From Hemileia vastatrix (taxonomy: Eukaryota > Basidiomycota > Pucciniomycetes > Pucciniales > Zaghouaniaceae): 64,000 nucleotides of DNA. The position numbers and the translations under genes were made by a program. Positions 56,689 through 64,000 of this stretch are shown here, piece after piece. The notes under the pieces were generated by a model. It was not told the DNA's origin. It made no database searches and saw only the letters and a program-made list of their open reading frames with translations. The stretch lies in the NCBI GenBank assembly GCA_030280995.1, contig JASXTE010000002.1, positions 18,289,183 through 18,353,182 of the forward strand, in the 5' to 3' direction. Position 1 is the first letter of the stretch. Each line of letters starts with the position of its first letter.

Positions 56689-59262
56689 CTACCCCAAAAA
56701 ATGAGGGCATTCATCCCTTTCCAACAAACATAATTCACCAGAAGCCGTCCGTTTAATATGCTGCTTCTTGGTGCAAACACAACACTGGCACAGAGTAGTA
56801 ATCCCTGGCCGTGTTTCCCAACCTTCATCTCCAGGTGGCGCTAACCGCATATGTAACCTCTGCATATCTTCACCAGTGATCTCCAAACTAATCACCATGC
56901 CAGCTTGATACCCTATCCTGGCCTCAAAATCCATCAAAAAAGGACCACCCAGAACACTTTTGACTGCTCCTCTGGCCACTGAAAAGTGAACCTTACCAAC
57001 AGATCCACCAATGCCTAACCTGACATGCTCAGCTGTGCCCATCAGCTCTGTTGCATGCCCTCCAATACCTCTGAGGTTTCCACCAGTCCCACTTTTAATT
57101 GGAAAGCCTATACTCATCGCTTGCTCCAATGAAATTAAATTAATTTGAGACCCTGAATTGACCAAGGCCTTTACTTCTTTACCGTTAAGAGTTACCACCA
57201 GGTAATCCAGGGGAGCGGAAAAATGCGTATCTAGATCTTCCCCAAACTTTTCAACATTTTCACAAATATATTCCACCTCTCCAGTGGAAACCCGACGACT
57301 CGTCAAATGCTTCTTTTGATTTTCAGCAAGCGCCGGACTAATCGTAAATAACTCCCCCAAAGATAAGGGAATCTGCAGTTGATTCACCCTATTCAAAACT
57401 GCGTCCATTGAATTAGCTTGACCAGAAACTTCTGGCCGCTCATACTGGACCTTTGATTTTACAACCTTGGCCCTGGGTACCTCTTGAGGTCCAACCGAGC
57501 CATCTTCACTTTCTATAACCCTAACTCTGTCACCAGCTTCTTGCACTAATCCTGATCCATCGCTAGTCCTTCTTACACCCTCCATTGGGATGGGACTGCT
57601 AAAACTTGGTCTGGGTAGAGACGCCAACGGTACGTCCTCCTCAGAATCCGAATCATCCTCTGTCATAGGCTCACCATTTAAATCAAACCTGCCGTAACTA
57701 GGGGGCCCCATATCAGCAATTCCCTTCTGCATTTTATATAATTCGTCCTTAGAGTAAGGGTTCAATTTGTTGGCGGCAGTTTGAGCACTAGAAATTTTGT
57801 CCTTAGAGTAAGGGTTCACTTTGTTATTGGCCTTGCCAGGATTAGCCCTCAGTTGGCTTTGAATGCTACTCTTTGCCTTAGTAGCAGCATTAACATTGTA
57901 TTCGCCAGCCATACAACTACCCTCCACTTGGGCAACCCTTGCCAGCTCTAAACCTCCAAAAGAAGTAGAAAATGTGGCTTTACTGACCTCTTTCTCTTTA
58001 CCTTTATCAGCTTCTCCACCATTACCATTACCATTTTTGCCACCCTTGGCATTAACATCTTCATCATTTATCTCTTCAAATCTGGCTCTCCTTTCAGCCG
58101 TTAAATTTATTTGGACCAAATCAGAGGGAGACTGTCCATTACTGGGCTTGATGAATGAACCATCAGGAAATTTATAAACTTTACCATCAAATAAAACTCG
58201 CCCAGCATCCATATCCTTGGCAAGAGCAAAACAAACTGTTGCTATGTGCCCCCTTCTATTACGATAGGAGCACACCTTTGGCTCATTGTAGCCACCTCTA
58301 TAACTACTACCACCATTCCCACCATTTCTCCCATTGCCTGGGAAGCGGTTACCGTTATTATTGCCATTATAATTTTGACGTTCATTGCCTCTAGATTGAT
58401 AAGAAGTCGACGTCGACGAAGAAGCGATTGGGGCCTTGTTAGCCTTCTGTGTCTCTTGAACAAATATTTTTAATTGTTTAGTTAAATTGGCCAGGTGATC
58501 GACCATCTTATTATCCACATTACCCTCAGTTTTTGCAGCCGGTAGTCCCATTTGAGCCTTCTTGGCCTCCTGAGCTTTGACCATGATATCGTTATTCTCA
58601 GCCAAAACTTCACTAACCTTGCTAACATATTGAGTGCAGGACTCCTGATATTTGTCCAACGCTAATAACTTTAGATGGGCTTGAATGTTCTCTTTGATAA
58701 CCTCCAGAGCCCGCAGTTTCTGCTCACCATTAGGCAGTTCCTTCATCAAATCTTTTCTTGAAAGATCCTTCAAGACGTCCATACGAATATCCCTGCTGCA
58801 TGCTGACCAAAACAAATCTTTTGCCTGGCTCTCATGCACTAACTCGTCCACCAGTATGAGATATTTAACCACTTCATCAAACTGAACACACAGCTTTTTG
58901 AAGTCTTCCATAGAAGAAACAACACCCTTTGCTTGCCAGTCACCAACAATTTTATTGAGGTCCAACATGGTAAACCTATCACCCCATCTATCAACCATAG
59001 CTTTAGAAAGCTTAACCCAATCCTTGTCCTTGAATGCCTGCATAGCAATAACCTCTTTTTCCACCTCCCTATCAGCAATAAAAAACCTAACTTGCTTCAC
59101 CATATCCACATGAGAAGCACCATCAACAGCAGCAGCAGCTTCATACCTGCTAATGAACCATTTAACCTCCTCCCCATCAAACTTTGGGCCATCCCAAGAA
59201 ACAACTCTAACTGAGGGAGTAAGAGGGTTAGAAGATCCAGAAGCAACAGCAGAAGAAGACAT
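56689..59262 (-). CDS. gag-protease polyprotein, family II minus copy (857 aa, intact frame)
   Basis: ATG at 59262. Residues ~17-240 are a gag capsid-like region (VSWDGPKFDGEEVKWF, ADREVEKEVIAMQAFKDKDW). A Gly/Asn/Arg-rich stretch (about 285-325) precedes a knuckle-like CSYRNRRGHIATVC in which the second Cys is Arg. A long linker includes paired SKDKISSAQTAANKLN-type repeats (~480-515). The protease is near residue 700: KALVNSGSQINLIS, with Asn 702 (codon 57159-57157) where the plus copy has Asp, so it should be catalytically dead. A Cys-rich end CQCCVCTKK closes the frame. The leader has a tRNA-Lys-like primer site. Confidence 0.88.
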   Translation of the reverse strand: MSSSAVASGSSNPLTPSVRVVSWDGPKFDGEEVKWFISRYEAAAAVDGASHVDMVKQVRFFIADREVEKEVIAMQAFKDKDWVKLSKAMVDRWGDRFTMLDLNKIVGDWQAKGVVSSMEDFKKLCVQFDEVVKYLILVDELVHESQAKDLFWSACSRDIRMDVLKDLSRKDLMKELPNGEQKLRALEVIKENIQAHLKLLALDKYQESCTQYVSKVSEVLAENNDIMVKAQEAKKAQMGLPAAKTEGNVDNKMVDHLANLTKQLKIFVQETQKANKAPIASSSTSTSYQSRGNERQNYNGNNNGNRFPGNGRNGGNGGSSYRGGYNEPKVCSYRNRRGHIATVCFALAKDMDAGRVLFDGKVYKFPDGSFIKPSNGQSPSDLVQINLTAERRARFEEINDEDVNAKGGKNGNGNGGEADKGKEKEVSKATFSTSFGGLELARVAQVEGSCMAGEYNVNAATKAKSSIQSQLRANPGKANNKVNPYSKDKISSAQTAANKLNPYSKDELYKMQKGIADMGPPSYGRFDLNGEPMTEDDSDSEEDVPLASLPRPSFSSPIPMEGVRRTSDGSGLVQEAGDRVRVIESEDGSVGPQEVPRAKVVKSKVQYERPEVSGQANSMDAVLNRVNQLQIPLSLGELFTISPALAENQKKHLTSRRVSTGEVEYICENVEKFGEDLDTHFSAPLDYLVVTLNGKEVKALVNSGSQINLISLEQAMSIGFPIKSGTGGNLRGIGGHATELMGTAEHVRLGIGGSVGKVHFSVARGAVKSVLGGPFLMDFEARIGYQAGMVISLEITGEDMQRLHMRLAPPGDEGWETRPGITTLCQCCVCTKKQHIKRTASGELCLLERDECPHFLG

Positions 59263-59438
59263 CCCAATAAGTAATGAAAAGCGTTAACAATCGATAAAAT
59301 AACAAGCCTCTTGCAGGCCAATAACAAAAATCCAATTAGAGCTCCAGAAAATAAGCCTCTTGCAGGCTAAGAACGTTCTTTATCCAAATAAGTCTTTAAA
59401 GAAAGCTAGAGAAATCGAAACCCATGTTGGGAGACAAC
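59263..59438 (-). other. leader and primer binding site, family II minus copy
   Basis: The 176-bp leader contains two copies of AATAAGCCTCTTGCAGGC-type sequence (about 59300 and 59350). TGTCTCCCAACATGGG (59436-59421) next to the LTR is the primer site, related to the tRNA-Lys-like site of the plus copy. Confidence 0.6.
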
Positions 59439-60559
59439 TATGGTAAGGTAAACTCTTACAGTCGCCTTGCTGTAAGCAGAATCCGGAGGAGATGTGTGGA
59501 TTTAGCTGAAAACCCTGTCCTTCCAATAAAAATAACAAAAATGGGAATTCTAAATCACTAAGCTAACCAGTCTACTTGGATCTGATTGATAAAAAATAAT
59601 GAAACTCTAAAATATTTAAGGCTTATTGAGATTTAAATAAAAGTGGCTGTTGAGAAAAGAAATACTGATAACAACAATTAAGGTGTGCCAGTGAAAGATC
59701 TGAAAAGATTGACTTTTATGTTTTTATAATAATTTGAATTTTTATGAGACAGCAATAATCAAGTCCCAGTGATGAAGACCTTTCTAAAGATACCCTGAAT
59801 GAAGTGTGATTTAAATTGTTGAGTAGTATTTCTAAAATGTTATATAAAATATAAAGTTATAAGGGTATTACAATTTATTTAATTTGTTGAGTAATAAAAA
59901 ATGAGACCGTGGTAGTTAAAGATTAAGCTGTATGATGTATCCCCCCCCCTCAATTTCGAGTTTGAGAGGCTCTTAAGTATTCCTAGTCACGTGCCTAAGT
60001 TTTCCCCTCCAGAGCTCTCCCAGAGTCAATCCAGAGCGCGTACGGAGTCGAAGCGGAGTCCGTACAGAGTCCAAACGGAGTCTGTCTGGACTTCTGGACT
60101 CAATTAGAACCTTTAAAACTATAATAAAAAATCTAGAAAAATTACACATGATAGAGCCACTTCTCCTTTACATTTCAAACTAATTTTCGTAGTTTGCGCA
60201 GCTCTAATTACCCCGTGAAAATTCATCAAAGTTAAGTAATTTCTGAATACGTAAATATTTCTATAAATCTTTAAAATTCATTTAAAAATATAATAAAAAT
60301 AGTAAAAATTCTGGAAAAATTTCCCAAGGTTCTTGAGTGACTCGACTTGATACTTATAAACTTTTAAGACCGTAAAAATAAGTTTTCTCCGTAAAATAAA
60401 TTGATTTCGTGTAGGCTTTTTCTTTTAACCAAATTTCTTTATATTTAAAACTCAAATTAAATTATTAAAACCCTTTTATAAAATAATAACGCCAATCTTG
60501 CACACCGTAATAACTCCATTTACGTACTTAGGTGCCATACTAAACTTTAGGCTACCACA
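59439..60559 (-). repeat. 5' LTR, family II minus copy
   Basis: Partner of 47392-48479. It is longer by about 33 bp in a CGGAGTCC-type repeat (about 60030-60090). It ends CTACCACA and is followed by the duplicated ACGG. Confidence 0.95.
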
Positions 60560-60835
60560 ACGGGTGGAATCGAGGAACCTGAGGACACGCTGGACCAGGT
60601 GTGGTCGAAGAAGCCTCGTCAGGGTAGACGAGTTAGGTTCGCAGAAGAGTTGTGTGGGGAGGTCGATACAATTATCGACGCTACTTCCTTTGAGGTGGCA
60701 GAGGAACTGTTGGAGATTGGAGAGGTGGTTCCGGTAGGAGAGGAGGAGGTATTTGAGAAATGCAGGAAGGAGATAAGGGAAATTTTGGAGAAGATGAAAG
60801 GATTGGTTCGAGAAAAATTAAAAAAGAAAATTTGA
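60560..60835 (+). pseudogene. 3' part of the split Cys-motif gene
   Basis: After the LTR and the ACGG repeat, the frame of exon 2 continues from ACG-GGT: GGIEEPEDTLDQVWSKKPRQ, then GRRVRFAEELCGEVDTIIDA and a charged coiled-coil-like end (EEEVFEKCRKEIREILEKM), stopping at TGA 60833. The exact frame continuity across the excision site supports one gene with the 5' part at 46708-47391. No known domain is recognised. Confidence 0.7.
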
Positions 60836-61782
60836 AATGAAAAGGAGAGATGTAAAGAAGTAGAAAAGTAGAATTGTCTTTAGTTTTATTTTTGTATTAT
60901 TTTATTGTATTTAAGGTGAATATTGTTATTTTTTTATAAGATTTGGGAGAGAGAGAAAAAAAAGTTTTGAATAAAATTTTGCTTTAGAATTTGAAAGAAG
61001 AAATTTAAATAAAGAAAGAAAAAGAAAGAAGTTATTAATTGAAGGAAGTTTAAGTTTTAAAAGAAAAATTCATGTAAGAGAAGAGAGAAAAAAAGAAAAA
61101 AAATGGTTGGTGATTGAGATGAGTTTGTTGAAATGAAAATTTAATGAAAGAAGAATTTGTTATTTGAGAATAGTTGTTTATTGATGTTTTAGGAATTTTA
61201 GATAGTTGAAAAGAGAGAAAAAACAGAATTAGAATTTAAAGAGAATTTGAAAAAGAAGAATCATTTGTTCGAAGAATTTTATAAAGAGATTTAGAGGTTG
61301 AAGTTAAGTTCGAGGAAATGGTTGTGCCGTTATTCGTACAAGATTTTGATGGTTCGAAGGAAAGGAAGTTTAAAGAGAGAATAAATTTTAGAAAAGAAAA
61401 TTTTAAAGAGAATTTTAAATTTAAGAAAAGAATGTATTTAGAGAATTGAAAAAGAGATGAGAAAGAAAAACATTTAGAGAGATTTAAAAGTTTTTTATTT
61501 TATTTTATTATTTATGTTTATTCTATTTATTTGTTTTTTTTTTTAAATTTTATTTTATTTTTTAATTTTAAATTTTAAATTTTAAATTTTAAATTTAAAT
61601 TTTAATTTTGATTTTAATTTTAGTAGGTTTTGGAGAAAATTTTATAGAAGGAGTAGAAAGAAAAAGAAAGAAAAAAAAAGAAAACAAGGATAAGAAATTT
61701 AATAGGTGTTTTAGATTTTAAGAGAAAGAGAAAAAAGAAAGAAAATAAAAAAAAGAAAAGAAAATTTAAAATAAAAGAAATT
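60836..61782. other. purine-rich low-complexity region
   Basis: About 950 bp of GAAAGAAA-rich sequence on the plus strand, with an (AAATTTT)n tract at 61551-61620. No gene. It lies between the converging 3' ends of the Cys-motif gene and the family III integrase. Confidence 0.6.
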
Positions 61783-62712
61783 TTAAGGTTTTGGTTTTAA
61801 AGGATATTTCAAATAAAAAGATTTTAGAAGTTCAGGGGTGTTAGAAACATTGATGGCTGGTTCCCAGGATGTTTTGTCTGAGTCATCGAGGAAGCCTTCC
61901 CATTCCACGAGGTATTGAAGTTTCCCCTTGCGCATTCTTGAATCAAGGATACGACTTACTTCCCACTCTAGATGATCTTCTACTTTGACCGGTGCCGGAG
62001 GGGGTTGGTTCTTGCCCGGGTATATTTCTCGAGCCAGTTCGAGGAGAGATTCATGGAAAACAGGGTGAATCGCCTGCCATTTAGGAGGTAACTTGAGTCG
62101 AAATGCAGTTTTAGAGACTTCAGAGTCTATTTCGAATGGTCCCAATCGCTTTTCAGCCAGTTTCTTTGATGGTCGTGTTGTTTGAATGTTTTGTGCGTCG
62201 AGCCATACTTTGTCGCCTGGTTTAAAGGAAGGAGCAGACTGTCAATGTTTGTCAGCCTGTTCCTTGTATCTTCGAATCGCTAATTCCAAATTTGTTTTAA
62301 GTTCTTCTTGGAGTCGTGATATAGTTTGAAGATAATGTTCCGCAGGATGATTAGTTCCTACATGGATTGAGTTGAATTGAGGATGTCGTCCATAAATGGT
62401 TTCGAAGGGAGATTGTCGTGTCGAAGAATGAGTCGAGTTATTATAAGCAAATTCGGCCAGTGGTAACCATGTGATCCAATTGTCTTGTTGGTAACTGACA
62501 TACATTCGAAGATATTGTTTGAGGATTTGGTTAACTCTTTCTGTTTGACCGTCGGTTTCAGGGTGATAGGCCGTGGAGAGGTTCCTCGTGATATTGAGTT
62601 GTTGACACAGTTGGGTCCAGAATGTGGATACAGACAATGAGCCTCTATCTGAAATAATATCATTTGGTAAGCTGTGTTTGGAAAATACATATTCTAGAAA
62701 CAATTTTGACAA
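61783..62712 (-). pseudogene. integrase (C-terminal half) with chromodomain, family III
   Basis: Starts inside the integrase core (LFLEYVFSKHSLPNDIISDR) with the second catalytic Asp in SDRG and Glu in DGQTERVNQ. The first Asp and zinc finger are gone. A TGA at 62242-62244 interrupts at KH-QSAPSFKPGDKVW. The rest (LGPFEID, RLKLPPKWQAIHPVFHESLL) leads to a clear chromodomain, EWEVSRILDSRMRKGKLQYL and EWEGFLDDSDKTSWEP (about 61830-61950). Confidence 0.9.
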
Positions 62713-63224
62713 ATCTTCTCTGGCAGAGATTCGTCCTCTAGCAGGACGTTGTCAGGCGGGTTGTTTAACTCCCTATTGACGTGCATTGAAGAATCAGAAA
62801 TATACTTAGAGCGTGGGGTGATCAATCCCCTAGTCCAATCAATTTCGGGATTCCAATGTGTTAAAAAGTCATGGCCAAGAATGGTATCGTCCATCCTTGG
62901 GGCGTCCAAGACTGATAATTCCCACTCGAAGGGAGGAAAGTTTGGAAAGTTGAAAACCCATAAAACTTTCTTACTTACCCAATATTTGGGTTCCTCTGAT
63001 TTGACCAAATAGATTGGAGTTTGATTGACATCTGTAAATGTTAGTTGAAGCTTCTTGGCAAAAGATAAACTAACAAAAGAAATTGAAGCTCCAGAGTCTA
63101 TAAGACAACTGAAGGGGATATCCTCCTTAAAAAGAATGCATCTCAAGCTATTTAAGGCAACTCCAGTCTTTAAGACATGGAGGTTCTGTGCACTGGGAGA
63201 GATAAGATAGTTTGCTTTGCACAA
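62694..63224 (-). pseudogene. aspartic protease region, family III
   Basis: Retropepsin-like, with the active-site triplet in CLIDSGASISFVS and a second motif ILGHDFLTHWNPEIDW, typical of chromovirus protease. The frame ends at LPEKICQNCF, where it runs into integrase sequence in another frame, so the last residues are created by the deletion junction. It is out of frame with gag; a T run near 63241 is the probable slip site. Confidence 0.88.
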
Positions 63225-63247
63225 AAGTAAACTATGTACTAGTTTTT

Positions 63248-64000
63248 TTACTTTGAACTAGTACCTTCTCTTTCCTTCAATTTTACACAATCTTCCAGCT
63301 TGTGCTTACCCCCACAATACATACATAACCCATTATCTTCTCGTCTCTTCCTCTCAGCTTCTTTAAGTTCCCTTTTAGGATCCAGTACTTTGCTGATATT
63401 GCCTGGAGTCGAGCCTTTTGGTTGAGGTTTATCCTTCCCCTTATTGGGTTTGGATTGAGTCGAGGAGGATTGATTTGGTTGTGGGTGTGAAGAAGATCCC
63501 GATTTAAAGTTTAGGCCTTGAGATTTGTTGGCATATCGACGATGTTGAAGTCGTCCTTGATAAAGGCCGTCAAGTTCAAGGGTTTGATCCATTAAATCCG
63601 TTAAAGTAGTCATCTTCTGACCGTGAAGATTTAATTGATCCAGAATCCTCAAAGGAAGTCCTTTCTTGAAATGATACTTAAGAGCAGCATCATTCCAACC
63701 TACTTGAGTTTGAAGTGGTCTGAAGTTCGAGATATATTCAGAGGCTTTACCATTATCACTCATGCAAAGAAAATCAAGTTCAAGTTCTGCGTTTTCAGTT
63801 TCGTTAGGGTCCCCAAACAAGGTAAAGAGTTGGTCTTCGAACTTTTCCCAATTATTGATAAGTAAGTGGGTTTCTGTCGAAGAAAGCATGAGCAGATAAG
63901 GTTCAAACCATCTTGCTGCTTTCCCAGCTAGGAATGAAGAAGCGTAAACAACCTTTGATCAGTTGCTATTAAAGGTTCGAGGGTCATTATGGAACAGTAG
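63248..64000 (-). pseudogene. gag with CCHC zinc knuckle, family III (partial at edge)
   Basis: The capsid motif SFLAGKAARWFEPYL lies near the right edge, followed by WEKFEDQLFTLFGDPNE and FKKGLPLRILDQL. A Ser/Gln/Lys-rich linker leads to a classic knuckle CMYCGGKHKLEDC (C-x2-C-x4-H-x4-C). The stop TAG is at 63248. An in-frame TGA at 63959-63961 disrupts the N-terminal part. The beginning lies outside the window. Confidence 0.88.

Larger units (their letters stand above)
47392..60559 (-). mobile_element. Ty3/Gypsy element, family II minus-strand copy (young)
   Basis: LTRs 47392-48479 and 59439-60559 are ~98% identical apart from a ~33-bp tandem-repeat length change. The element is flanked by ACGG (47388-47391 and 60560-60563). 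On the minus strand it reads LTR, primer site (59436-59421), gag-protease (59262-56689), pol (about 56700-52521), then a 3' block with two plus-strand genes, polypurine tract (48493-48482) and LTR. Its 13.2-kb length is large for Gypsy because of the ~3.5-kb antisense block. It interrupts the gene 46708-60835. Confidence 0.95.
61783..64000 (-). mobile_element. Ty3/Gypsy chromovirus, family III, internally deleted and cut by the window edge
   Basis: Minus-strand order: gag (to the right edge), protease, then directly the second half of integrase and a chromodomain. RT, RNase H and the integrase zinc finger are missing, so about 2.5 kb was deleted at about 62700. Neither LTR is recognised. If the Cys-motif gene at 46708-60835 belongs to it, its 3' LTR would lie left of 46700. 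Confidence 0.85.

Noticed and set aside
57863..59327. Several plus-strand and alternate minus-strand frames over gag
   Set aside because: They are shadows of the long gag-protease frame.

Overview
This is a repeat-dense, AT-rich eukaryotic window that looks fungal. It has short introns of about 55-80 bp, Ty3/Gypsy retrotransposons of three families, PIF/Harbinger-type DNA transposons with TAA target sites, and a Tet-like 2OG-Fe(II) oxygenase gene of a type expanded in basidiomycetes, above all rust fungi. A rust (Pucciniales) with a large transposon-filled genome is my best guess. The species cannot be read from the sequence. I see no certain host housekeeping gene, rRNA, tRNA or CRISPR array. 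Nearly everything can be assigned to nested mobile elements.

Layout. (1) 1-13004: PIF/Harbinger-like element A (minus strand; its far end lies outside the window). It is split at 377-10032 by a complete family I chromovirus-like Ty3/Gypsy element with ~98% identical LTRs and a 5-bp target duplication (CTCCC). (2) 13052-14104: a lone family II LTR. (3) 14284-~45000: a degenerate plus-strand family II Gypsy element. Its 5' LTR is cut in two by an 18-kb composite family I element (14854-32861, TSD AAATT). The composite holds a 5' family I half, a truncated Harbinger element B (21118-27864) and a 3' family I half that repeats part of the same pol region. Harbinger B carries transposase, GC-skewed inverted arms, the Tet-like oxygenase and a Myb/SANT-type protein. 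The gag of the family II element is also interrupted by an 887-bp CACCA-ended MITE. (4) 46708-60835: a two-exon Cys-motif gene, split by a young minus-strand family II element (47392-60559, ~98% identical LTRs, 4-bp TSD ACGG). (5) 61783-64000: a minus-strand chromodomain Gypsy element (family III) that has lost its RT and RNase H and runs off the right edge.

The most unusual feature is in family II. Between pol and the 3' LTR, both copies carry two spliced genes on the opposite strand. They encode small Cys-motif proteins with Pro/Ser-rich middles and helical C-termini. Protein-level similarity persists between two strongly diverged copies while introns and spacers have drifted, which points to past selection. 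The block is bracketed by two copies of the polypurine-tract sequence. The interrupted gene at 46708-60835 lies in the same position relative to the family III element and may be its equivalent. Other points of interest are the oxygenase gene inside a Harbinger-type element, repeated 32-nt hairpins in the DNA transposons, and a 66-bp block that is identical between two otherwise diverged LTRs.

Almost every pol gene here carries stops or frameshifts. The longest intact frame is the 857-residue gag-protease of the minus-strand family II copy, and its protease has Asn at the catalytic Asp position.
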